Of a stretch of DNA of 11,738 nucleotides, positions 1 through 6,310 are shown in pieces (position 1 is the stretch's first letter; every line of letters starts with the position of its first letter). The stretch is from positions 1 through 11,738 of the forward strand of contig QMXQ01000026.1 of assembly GCA_003662205.1 (NCBI GenBank), written 5' to 3'. The notes under the pieces are model-generated. The model was not told the DNA's origin. It saw nothing but the letters and a program-made list of their open reading frames with translations, and did no database searches. A program made the translations under genes and the position numbers. The stretch comes from Candidatus Bathyarchaeota archaeon (GTDB lineage Archaea; Thermoproteota; Bathyarchaeia; TCS64).

Positions 1-1
1 C

Positions 2-766
2 CTCTACGAGCCGGTCGAGCCCGAGGTCTCAGCGACCGAGATCGTCCCCGGCGACCCCCGTAGGGCCTACGACATACGCGACCTCATCGGCGCGGTGTTC
101 GACGGCGGCAGCTTCTTCGAGGTCCAGCCGGAGTTCGCGGCGAACGCCGTCGTGGGCTTCGCGCGGCTGGAGGGGAGAAGCGTCGGCGTGGTGGCGTCGC
201 AGCCGATGGTCATGGCGGGGTGCATGACTATCGACTCCTCGGACAAGATCGCCCGGTTCGTCCGGTTCTGCGACGCCTTTAATCTCCCCGTCGTCACCTT
301 CCAGGATGTGCCCGGCTACCTCCCCGGCGTCGACCAGGAGCACGGTGGCATTATACGCCACGGGGCGAAGGTCATCTACGCCTACGCGGAGGCGACGGTC
401 CCCAAGGTCACCGTCATCCTGCGGAAGTCCTTCGGCGGCGCCTACATCGCCCTCGGGAGCAAGCACCTGGGCGCCGACCTGGTCTACGCGCTCCCCCAGG
501 CGGAGATCGCCGTCATGGGCGCCGAGGGGGCCGTCGAGATCGTCTTCCGCCGCGAGATCGCCGAGAACCCCGACCGCAGGGGGGAGCTCATCGACAGGTA
601 TCGCAGGGAGTTCGCCAACCCGTATCAGGCCGCGAAGCTGGGCTACGTCGACGACGTCATAGAGCCGTCCGAGATCAGGCCGAGGCTGATCGGGGCGCTG
701 GACCTGCTCTCCAGTAAGAGGGCCCGCCCCCACCCGCCGAAGAGGCACGGGAATATGCCGGTGTAA
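2..766 (+). CDS. Acyl-CoA carboxylase carboxyltransferase subunit, 3' part (5' end outside window)
   Basis: This is the C-terminal half of a biotin-dependent carboxyltransferase beta subunit of the propionyl-/acetyl-CoA carboxylase or methylmalonyl-CoA decarboxylase family. These enzymes move a carboxyl group between carboxybiotin and an acyl-CoA in the cytoplasm. The frame is open from base 2, giving 254 visible residues; family members are about 510-530. Visible hallmarks, counted from base 2, are DVPGYLPG at 102-109, the following QEHGGIIRHGAK, FGGAY at 144-148 (oxyanion-forming Gly/Ala region), and MGAEGAVEI near 172. The tail PPKRHGNMPV is typical of the family end, so the stop is genuine. 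An Ile (codon 446-448) follows GGAY, where Streptomyces PccB has a specificity-determining Asp as I recall. Partner biotin carboxylase and biotin carrier genes are not in the window. It converges on the next gene with 11 bp between stops. Family assignment is firm; substrate is not. Confidence 0.93.
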   Translation, partial: LYEPVEPEVSATEIVPGDPRRAYDIRDLIGAVFDGGSFFEVQPEFAANAVVGFARLEGRSVGVVASQPMVMAGCMTIDSSDKIARFVRFCDAFNLPVVTFQDVPGYLPGVDQEHGGIIRHGAKVIYAYAEATVPKVTVILRKSFGGAYIALGSKHLGADLVYALPQAEIAVMGAEGAVEIVFRREIAENPDRRGELIDRYRREFANPYQAAKLGYVDDVIEPSEIRPRLIGALDLLSSKRARPHPPKRHGNMPV

Positions 767-777
767 AAAAGGGAAGG
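764..777 (-). terminator. Oligo-T terminator after the minus-strand block
   Basis: On the minus strand, eight bases beyond the stop codon at 778-780, there is a run of six T (A at 765-770 on plus). Archaeal RNA polymerase commonly terminates at oligo-T runs without needing a hairpin. The run overlaps the TAA stop codon of the convergent carboxyltransferase gene, so the two genes share this short junction. No comparable T run follows the plus-strand gene. The call rests on base composition and position only. Confidence 0.4.
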
Positions 778-1749
778 CTAGATCTCTCTCCCGATCCCCC
801 GCTCCCTCGCGAGCTGGTAGACCTTGAAGGCGGTCCCGACGTCCTGGATGGCGAGGCCCGTCGCCTTGAACAGGGTGATCTCGTCGTCGCTGGTCCGCCC
901 CGCCTTCTTCCCGGTGACGATCTCCCCCAGCTCCGCGTAGACGTCCTCTTTCTTGATGGCGCCCTCCTTCAGGGGGACGGCGAAGTCGCCGACGACGAAG
1001 GCCTGGTCCTTGAAGTCGACCACCAGCTTGTCAGCCTTGGTCAGCACGCTCGTGTCGAGCTCCCGCTTGGCGGCGGTGTCGGCGCCGATGGCTGAGACAT
1101 GGACGCCCGCGTCGAGCATATCCCCCGTCAGGAAGGGCTGGGGGGAGGGCGTGCAGGTGATGACGATGTCGGAGCCCCTAGCGGCCTCCGCCACGGAGTC
1201 GACAGCCCTGATCTCAGCGCCCACCTCCTTGGCCATCGACTCGACGTAGGCCTTCCGCGCCGCCGGGACGACGTCGTAGACCTTCACCGTCTCGATGTCC
1301 CTCACCTCGCAGAGGCCGAGGAGCTGGGATCGCCCCTGGACGCCCAGGCCGATGATGCCCGCCGTCTTGGCGTCCTTCCTCGCCAGGTACTTGATGCCGC
1401 AGGCGCCGGCGGCGCCCGTCCGCAGGGCCGTGATATAGGTGCCGTCCATGATGGCGAGGGGCTCCCCCTTCTCCGGGTCGTTGAGGATGATGCGGGCGAT
1501 GACCGCTGGCAGGTTGTGCTTGGACGGGTTCTCCGGGTGGACGGTGACCACCTTCAGCCCCGCCGCGTTGAGGTTCTTCAGGTACGCGGGCATCGCTATG
1601 AGGACGCCCTTCTCGAAGTGGAGGTAGACGCGGGCCGGCATCTCGATGTTGCCGAGGCCCATCTCCCTGAAGCCGCTCTCCACCGCCTCTATCGTGCTCT
1701 TCATGTCGAGGATGGATCTAACCTCATCCTGGGTCAGGTATAGGGTCAT
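778..1749 (-). CDS. Ornithine cyclodeaminase / alanine dehydrogenase family protein
   Basis: A 323-residue NAD(P)-dependent enzyme of the ornithine cyclodeaminase/mu-crystallin family, full length for the family. Members include ornithine cyclodeaminase, archaeal alanine dehydrogenase and pyrroline/piperideine-carboxylate reductases. Substrate-site residues appear in the expected order: R40, K66 (AAGLKVVTVHPENP) and R110 (ITALRTGAAG). The Rossmann fold is marked by GLGVQG at 134-139, with D159 ending the second strand (VYD), which favours NAD(H) over NADP(H). The late acidic residue is D224 in SAIGAD. The start is ATG with a weak GGAG about 12 bases upstream. It is last in a three-gene minus-strand block, 57 bp after the GTPase; a TTAAAG element about 40 bp before the ATG could be an internal promoter. 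The sequence does not choose between alanine dehydrogenase and cyclodeaminase, and the neighbours give no help. Confidence 0.9.
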   Translation of the reverse strand: MTLYLTQDEVRSILDMKSTIEAVESGFREMGLGNIEMPARVYLHFEKGVLIAMPAYLKNLNAAGLKVVTVHPENPSKHNLPAVIARIILNDPEKGEPLAIMDGTYITALRTGAAGACGIKYLARKDAKTAGIIGLGVQGRSQLLGLCEVRDIETVKVYDVVPAARKAYVESMAKEVGAEIRAVDSVAEAARGSDIVITCTPSPQPFLTGDMLDAGVHVSAIGADTAAKRELDTSVLTKADKLVVDFKDQAFVVGDFAVPLKEGAIKKEDVYAELGEIVTGKKAGRTSDDEITLFKATGLAIQDVGTAFKVYQLARERGIGREI

Positions 1750-1806
1750 GCTACAAATCTCCAGACAAAAGAGGGGCGACCCCCGCTTTAACAGTTTCCC
1801 GGCGGC

Positions 1807-2568
1807 CTACTGGGTGAAGGGCTCGCCCCCCACGAAGACCCTGGACATCTCAGCGTAGAGCCTGTTGAACCCGAGGTTCGTCCTCGTGGAGACGGGCATG
1901 GGGCTGAAGTCGATCCCAAGCCTGTTGATGACCATCATCATGTCCTGGCTGATGAGCCTGTTCAGCCCCGTCAGCCGCCTGTTGATGGCGTCCTCCAGCA
2001 GCGCGGGGTCCTCGCACCACCCCGAGATCTCCTCCAACTCCTCCTCCCTGAGGAGGTCCGCCTTGGATAAAACCGAGATCTGCGGCAGCAGGAAGCGGTT
2101 GTTGATGGCGGAGGCGATGAACATGTTCATCACGTAGTTCAACGGGTCCCGGCAGAAGGTCGAGTCGAAGAGGTAGATGATCCCCTTCTGCTCGTCCGTC
2201 AGCCCCTCGGCGATGCGGGCGCCGATGTCCCTGAAGGCGAACAGCTCCATCTGCCCCGGGGTGTCGACGAGGGCGATGTCGGGGCTGAAGTCGTTGAGAT
2301 CCGAGGCCAACTGGTCGACGATCTCCACCATCAGGTCGCAGGCGAGCACGAGGCCCCCGTTGGGCCCGAGGGAGTACTCCTCCATGATGTTCTCCACCCT
2401 GATGTAGTCGCGGACATCAACGTTCGCCGGGTATGGGAGGACTATGGCCCCCGGATCTAGGTTCACGGCCAGCACATCCTCGCCCTGAAGCTCCAGCCAC
2501 CGGGTGAGGGCCCCTGTCAGCTCCGACTTGCCCGACCCAGCGGTCCCGACGATGAAGGCGAGGTTCAA
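1807..2568 (-). CDS. GPN-loop GTPase (ATP/GTP-binding protein, XAB1/PAB0955 family)
   Basis: A 253-residue cytoplasmic GTPase of the GPN-loop family, which is conserved in archaea and eukaryotes; in eukaryotes the paralogues assist RNA polymerase II assembly and nuclear import. Motifs in order: P-loop GTAGSGKS at 8-15, NLDPGA at 36-41, the family-defining GPN at 68-70 inside SLGPNGG, Walker B/G3 DTPGQ at 102-106, and G4-like SKAD at 168-171. The length matches the archaeal Pyrococcus homologue. The only in-frame start is TTG at 2566-2568, preceded by GGTGG a few bases upstream; no in-frame ATG or GTG lies between it and the previous gene. It begins 13 bp after the inositol-phosphate synthase stop, so the two are almost certainly co-transcribed. 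Its physiological partner in archaea is not evident here. Confidence 0.95.
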   Translation of the reverse strand: MNLAFIVGTAGSGKSELTGALTRWLELQGEDVLAVNLDPGAIVLPYPANVDVRDYIRVENIMEEYSLGPNGGLVLACDLMVEIVDQLASDLNDFSPDIALVDTPGQMELFAFRDIGARIAEGLTDEQKGIIYLFDSTFCRDPLNYVMNMFIASAINNRFLLPQISVLSKADLLREEELEEISGWCEDPALLEDAINRRLTGLNRLISQDMMMVINRLGIDFSPMPVSTRTNLGFNRLYAEMSRVFVGGEPFTQ

Positions 2569-2581
2569 CCGACCACCCGGA

Positions 2582-3628
2582 TCAGGAGGAGATAAACTCC
2601 CTGAACAGCTCGTAGGCCTCCGCCAGGCTCCGCCTCTCGGGCGGATTCTTGAAGGCGTAGGCCGAGAGGGGGAGGATGACTCCTCCCATACCCCTGGCAG
2701 AGGCGAGCTTAAGCCCCCGGATCACGTCGAGGAGTATGGCCCCGGCGTTGGGGGCGTCGACTGTCCCCAGCCTCACGTCCATGGTGAAGGGCGCGCCGCC
2801 GAAGTATCTCCCCTTGATCCAGAAGAAGCTGTCCCTGGAGTTCCCGAGGAAGTCGACGTAGTCGGTGGAGCCGGAGACGAGGGGGAACCGGTAGGGCACG
2901 GCTTTCGCGACGGCGGCCGTCTTGATGGCCCTCTTCCGCTTCCGGGTCCGCTCCAGCGTGTTCAGGGACTCGACGCCGCCGCCGACGTCGAGCTGGAAGC
3001 TCTCGTCGATGTGGACGCCCCTACCCTGTAGGAACTCCAGGAGGCCCATGTGGACCACGGTGGCCCCCACCTGATCCAGCAGGTCGTCGCCGGCGACGGG
3101 CACACCGGCGGCCCCGAAGCGGCCGGACCACGCGGCGTCGCTCGCTATCGCCGTGGGTGTGGCGTTCAAGAAGGCGCACCCGGCCTCGAGGGCGGCCTCG
3201 GCGTAGAACCTGGACGCCTTGTCTGCCCCGCCGGAGATGAGGTTGATCAGGACGTCGGCCCTCTTCGCCTTCAGCTCGCCGGCGACATCCGCCGCCTCCC
3301 CCTCGGCCACCTCTATCAGGTCTTTCGTGAAGCTCCCCACGCTGTCGAGGACGGGCCCCCTCAGGACGGGAACCCCGAGATGCGGGAGGTTCACAAAGCG
3401 GGGAGCATTGTTGGGCGCCGAGAATATCGCCTCCGACAGGTCCTTTCCCACCTTCCGGCGGTCGATGTCGAAGGCGGAGACGAACTCGATGTCGGAGACG
3501 GCGTAGCCGCCCACGGTCTCGTGGATGAGTCCCACGGGGTCTTCGCTGCTGTTGTAGAAGTGGACGCCCTGGACCAGCGCGGAGCAGCAGTTGCCCACGC
3601 CGGCGACGGCGACTCTAATCTTGCCCAA
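2582..3628 (-). CDS. Myo-inositol-1-phosphate (inositol-3-phosphate) synthase, divergent archaeal form
   Basis: This enzyme converts glucose-6-phosphate to inositol-1-phosphate with NAD+, the precursor of inositol ether lipids and inositol-based solutes. I chose the TTG at 3626-3628 because GGAGGGAGAG sits eight bases upstream. A TTG at 3643 is the only longer option and would place that ribosome binding site inside the gene. From 3628 the protein has 348 residues: Rossmann GVGNCC at 10-15, GDDLLDQVGAT from 180, STDYVDFLG from 254, DAPNAG at 291-296 and KNPP at 327-330. By recalled comparison with the Archaeoglobus and yeast enzymes, catalytic lysines map to K232, K236 and K327 and the Asp to D291. 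The remaining lysine is replaced by R265 (in GNSRDS). It leads a block with the GPN GTPase and the cyclodeaminase-family gene. Confidence 0.92.
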   Translation of the reverse strand: MGKIRVAVAGVGNCCSALVQGVHFYNSSEDPVGLIHETVGGYAVSDIEFVSAFDIDRRKVGKDLSEAIFSAPNNAPRFVNLPHLGVPVLRGPVLDSVGSFTKDLIEVAEGEAADVAGELKAKRADVLINLISGGADKASRFYAEAALEAGCAFLNATPTAIASDAAWSGRFGAAGVPVAGDDLLDQVGATVVHMGLLEFLQGRGVHIDESFQLDVGGGVESLNTLERTRKRKRAIKTAAVAKAVPYRFPLVSGSTDYVDFLGNSRDSFFWIKGRYFGGAPFTMDVRLGTVDAPNAGAILLDVIRGLKLASARGMGGVILPLSAYAFKNPPERRSLAEAYELFREFISS

Positions 3629-3670
3629 TAGCTCTCCCTCCAAAGTTCATCTTAATGATGAGACTTCGAC

Positions 3671-3682
3671 TATAGAAATATA
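3671..3682 (-). promoter_or_regulatory. TATA-box promoter of the inositol-phosphate synthase block
   Basis: On the minus strand the 55-bp gap after the acetyltransferase stop contains TATATTTCTATA, preceded by a purine-rich GGCGGCGG that may include the TFB-binding element. A transcript start about 27 bp downstream would fall near 3650, leaving a short leader that includes the GGAGG used at 3628. This is an AT-rich island in otherwise GC-rich sequence, which strengthens the call. Confidence 0.5.
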
Positions 3683-3698
3683 CCGCCGCCGATGAGGA

Positions 3699-4163
3699 TC
3701 AGAGGTCCTTGCTCATGATCACGGCGTCCTCGTCGGGATAGTAGGCCCTCACCCGTCCTATCTCCTCGTATCCCCGGCGCTGGTAGAAGGCGCGGGCGGA
3801 AGAGTTCGACTCCCTGACCTCTAAGGTGACCTTGGACGCGTTTCGCTCCCTGAAACGGTCCTCGATCGTGTCGATGAGGCGAGTGCCCACGCCCATACGT
3901 CTGCAGCCGGTGTCCACCGCGATGTTAAGGATATGGCCCATTTTGAACTGGTGAGGAACGCCGCTGAACATGATCTCCCTCATTTCTCCGACCACGTAGC
4001 CCACTATTCTCCCCTCATGGACCGCGACGAGGAATAGATCGGGGGCCTTCTCGTGGTTGTAGGTGAAGAAGCTCTCGGGCCAAGGGTTCGGGAAGATGCT
4101 GACCTCTATCTCGCTGACCCTCGGCAGGTCCTCCCTAGTGAAGGGTCTGATCGACAGCGGCAA
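3699..4163 (-). CDS. rimI: RimI/Ard1-like ribosomal-protein or N-terminal alanine N-acetyltransferase
   Basis: A GNAT-fold acetyltransferase of the archaeal RimI/Ard1 type, which acetylates protein N-termini using acetyl-CoA in the cytoplasm. From the TTG at 4161-4163 it has 154 residues, normal for the family. That start has GGAGG eight bases upstream; a TTG at 4178 is possible but precedes the ribosome binding site. Features: N-terminal SIRPFTREDLPRV, then FPNPWPESFF (the conserved PW segment), ILNIAV before the acetyl-CoA loop RRMGVG at 88-93, and the C-terminal NSSARAFYQRRGY with a YYPDEDA segment typical of RimI. It starts 20 bp after the glycosyltransferase stop and is probably co-transcribed with it, which looks incidental functionally. 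Family certain; substrate range inferred. Confidence 0.9.
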   Translation of the reverse strand: MPLSIRPFTREDLPRVSEIEVSIFPNPWPESFFTYNHEKAPDLFLVAVHEGRIVGYVVGEMREIMFSGVPHQFKMGHILNIAVDTGCRRMGVGTRLIDTIEDRFRERNASKVTLEVRESNSSARAFYQRRGYEEIGRVRAYYPDEDAVIMSKDL

Positions 4164-4183
4164 GCCGAACGCCTCCAATTGAT

Positions 4184-5245
4184 CTAACCTTCGTCTCCCT
4201 TAAAAGACTCCTTCTGGGCGCGGGAACCCTCGCCGATTATGGTCCTGAAGAGCTGCGTTAAGCCTCCGAGGGTGAAGAACAGGCCGCGGGTGAAATCCAG
4301 CATCGGATACAGGATCAGCTTCCTCAGGCTCCGCGTCCTCACCGCCGTCCTGACGTAGAAGGCCATGACGAGCATGAAGGCCGCGAGCCCGGTCCCAGAG
4401 ATGAACTGGATGGGGAGCGGGTGGTTCAGGATGATCCCTGTCGCCACCATCAGGACGGTGAGGCTGATGGCGAAGGTGGTGGAGAAGAGGTAGGTCGTGA
4501 ACCAGCGGGCGAGGCGGCTGGCACGCTTGTAGACGATGAGCAGGGCGCCGCCCCTGCCGTAGTTGAAGTGCTGCTTGAGCAGCCCCCTGAGGCTGGTCCT
4601 GTGCCGGTGCCAGACGAAGACCTCGGGGTCCAAAACGATGCGGAACCCCCTGCTGCCCAGCTGCTCGACGGGGTCGAGGTCGTCGAACCCGTAGTAGATG
4701 CGCTCGTCGAAGAAGTTGATCTTCTCCAGCGCGTGCCTGCTGAACGCCATGTTGCACCCGGCAGGAAACTGGAGCAGGGCGAGGTCGGTAGTCTCCTTTC
4801 GCCACCTGAAGCCGGGCTTCGCCTGGAAGAAGGTCTCATCCATGTACGTGGAGAGGAAGTCGTCCTTGTTGTACCCCTCCACGAGGCCGCCGACGAAGCC
4901 GACGGAGGGGTCGCTGAAGTTCTTGGCGATGGACCTGGCCCAGTCGGGGGGGACGACGCAGTCGCCGTCGGTGAAGGCGACGATCTCCCCTGTGGACCAC
5001 CGTATCCCCGTGTTCCTGGCGGCGTTCAGCCCCCGCCCCTCCTCCTCGACGAGGACGACGGGGTACTCCTCCACGATCTCCCTCGTCCCATCGGTCGAGT
5101 TCCCATCGACGACTATGATCTCCAGCTTCTCCCTGTCGTAGTCGAGATTCATCAGGGAGTCGAGTAGGTCCCTGATGGTCCCCGCCATGTTCTTGACGGG
5201 GACGATGATGGAGATCGAGGGGTCGTCGGCTGAGGACTCGGCCAT
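4184..5245 (-). CDS. Family 2 glycosyltransferase with C-terminal membrane segments
   Basis: A 353-residue GT-A fold, family 2 glycosyltransferase expected to move a sugar from a nucleotide- or lipid-linked donor to a surface glycan or lipid acceptor at the cytoplasmic face. Numbered from ATG 5245: SIIVPVKN near 11-18, VVDGNSTDGT at 45-54, the metal-binding DGD at 93-95 in FTDGDC, and GFDDLD near 186-191 as the acidic catalytic-base region. HRHRTSLRGLL leads into the membrane part. Hydrophobic stretches at about 249-273, 281-300 and 320-337 suggest three membrane segments. I preferred ATG 5245 over the TTG at 5254 because the TTTTAAAA element about 30 bp upstream would start transcription near 5250, inside the longer version. 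Donor and acceptor cannot be read from sequence. Confidence 0.92.
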   Translation of the reverse strand: MAESSADDPSISIIVPVKNMAGTIRDLLDSLMNLDYDREKLEIIVVDGNSTDGTREIVEEYPVVLVEEEGRGLNAARNTGIRWSTGEIVAFTDGDCVVPPDWARSIAKNFSDPSVGFVGGLVEGYNKDDFLSTYMDETFFQAKPGFRWRKETTDLALLQFPAGCNMAFSRHALEKINFFDERIYYGFDDLDPVEQLGSRGFRIVLDPEVFVWHRHRTSLRGLLKQHFNYGRGGALLIVYKRASRLARWFTTYLFSTTFAISLTVLMVATGIILNHPLPIQFISGTGLAAFMLVMAFYVRTAVRTRSLRKLILYPMLDFTRGLFFTLGGLTQLFRTIIGEGSRAQKESFKGDEG

Positions 5246-5272
5246 CCCGATCAACCTGTTGGAGGCTTCAAC

Positions 5273-5280
5273 TTTTAAAA
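5273..5280 (-). promoter_or_regulatory. TATA-box promoter of the glycosyltransferase-acetyltransferase pair
   Basis: TTTTAAAA lies in the 54-bp gap between the pyruvyl transferase stop and the glycosyltransferase ATG. Its centre is about 32 bp before the ATG, predicting a nearly leaderless transcript. Immediately upstream on the minus strand is TTATCGCT, an 8-bp match to the half-site found in the palindrome array at 7357-7392. Confidence 0.5.
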
Positions 5281-5299
5281 CAAGCGATAAACAGGCCCC

Positions 5300-6196
5300 T
5301 CAGGCCAACTCGACGAACCTCATCCTCGGGTCCCCCCTCAGGGAGAACTCGTATACGCCCTTGTTCTTATGGTACCTGTTGCCGTAGAGCGTCGTCTCCT
5401 TGCCGAAGATGTGCGCGAGGACGGCGACGTGGAGGCGGTCCGTGTAGACCCGCCCAGCGTTCGCGACGGCGGACACGAAGTCGCCGAACGTCCCCCGCTT
5501 GGAGATGTCCCCAACGAGGGGGTTACCAACCTCCTGGATGACCTCCTGTTTCATCTTCTCCGTGAGGATCGACTCCCTGTCGTCCCTGAAGCACACGAGA
5601 TCGTAGCTGTCCGAGGAGGGCGAGACGAACCCTTCCAGGTCTCGGCGGTCGAGGTAGAGAGCCGTGTCCATGGAGAGGAAGACGCGCACGTTCCGGGGTC
5701 GGCGCATCTTGGAGAGGAGGTCGAAGCTGTACCGCTCCCTGCAGAAGAGGGCGATGGGCCTCTCGTCCGTGAAGAGGCTCATCAGGTTGGTCGTGTTGAA
5801 CCAGTAGCTCTGAGGCGCCACGGCGATTGGCGTCTCATGCTCCCGCAGCATCTGCCTGAGGAGGACGAGGCCGTACCAGAGGTCGCTCATGTAGCCGCCT
5901 CCCTCGAACAGGATCAGGTCCGCCTCCTCCGGGACCTCGAGCAGCTTGAAGCCCCTGTCTATCCCCATCTTCCAGGCCGCGATGTTCATGAGGTATTTCA
6001 ATCCGACGAGCCTCCGCCGCCCGTAGACTTCCTCCAGGTTCGCGCAGCGGAAGTTCGCCCGGGCCTCCCTCAGCTTCTTCAGCAGCCCCATGTGGATCAG
6101 GGTGTCGCCGTGGTTGCCTCCGGGGGTCACGGCGTAGATCATGCGGTCCCTGTTCTCCGCCAGAAAGGACTCGAACTCGTCCATGGGGGAGGCCAC
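5300..6196 (-). CDS. Polysaccharide pyruvyl transferase family protein
   Basis: A 298-residue protein of the polysaccharide pyruvyl transferase family (PF04230), whose characterised members add a ketal pyruvate from phosphoenolpyruvate to exo- or cell-wall polysaccharide sugars. Motifs in order: GGNHGD at 26-31, GGGYMSD from 99, APQSYWF from 127, CRERYSF from 152, MDTAL at 176-180, TDRLHVAVLAH from 252 and NRYHKNKGVY from 273. These match the EpsO/ExoV-like arrangement of two Rossmann-like halves. No signal peptide or membrane segment is seen, so it should be cytoplasmic. The start shown is GTG at 6194-6196, consistent with a leaderless transcript from the AAATA at 6223-6227; an ATG four codons later (6182-6184) is an alternative. 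It lies 5' of the glycosyltransferase on the same strand and is divergent from the flippase-like gene. The sugar acceptor is unknown. Confidence 0.87.
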   Translation of the reverse strand: MASPMDEFESFLAENRDRMIYAVTPGGNHGDTLIHMGLLKKLREARANFRCANLEEVYGRRRLVGLKYLMNIAAWKMGIDRGFKLLEVPEEADLILFEGGGYMSDLWYGLVLLRQMLREHETPIAVAPQSYWFNTTNLMSLFTDERPIALFCRERYSFDLLSKMRRPRNVRVFLSMDTALYLDRRDLEGFVSPSSDSYDLVCFRDDRESILTEKMKQEVIQEVGNPLVGDISKRGTFGDFVSAVANAGRVYTDRLHVAVLAHIFGKETTLYGNRYHKNKGVYEFSLRGDPRMRFVELA

Positions 6197-6310
6197 GCAG
6201 GTAAAGGTTCTGGTGCAAGGGGTATTTCCCTGTTGCCCCGGAGGGGAGCGCCCTCGGGATCAAGCTATTTATGGGGAATGGGGGAGTTGATGGGTGGAGG
6301 AGGCGGGGCG
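6197..6310. promoter_or_regulatory. Divergent promoter region, pyruvyl transferase / flippase-like protein
   Basis: This 114-bp gap separates two divergent genes. For the minus strand a weak AAATA (6223-6227) lies about 27 bp before the GTG at 6196. For the plus strand TATTTAT (6266-6272) predicts a transcript start near 6296. That start leaves GGAGGAGG (6296-6303) just before the GTG at 6311 as ribosome binding site. No operator-like repeat was seen here. Confidence 0.45.

Noticed and set aside
29..748. A 239-residue minus-strand open frame at the left edge
   Set aside because: It is antisense to the carboxyltransferase gene, which has strong motifs over the same span; a GC-rich shadow.
3655..3700. 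Possible C/D-box sRNA (ATGATGA at 3655-3661, CGATGAG near 3690)
   Set aside because: No CTGA D box is present on the plus strand at the required distance. The gap is better explained as the minus-strand promoter of the inositol-phosphate synthase.
5369..6277. A long plus-strand open frame running from 5369 into the flippase-like gene, which would make a 658-residue protein
   Set aside because: The first 300 residues are antisense to the pyruvyl transferase gene, with low-complexity Glu/Val/Pro/Arg-rich composition typical of a GC-rich shadow frame. The membrane protein begins only near 6311.
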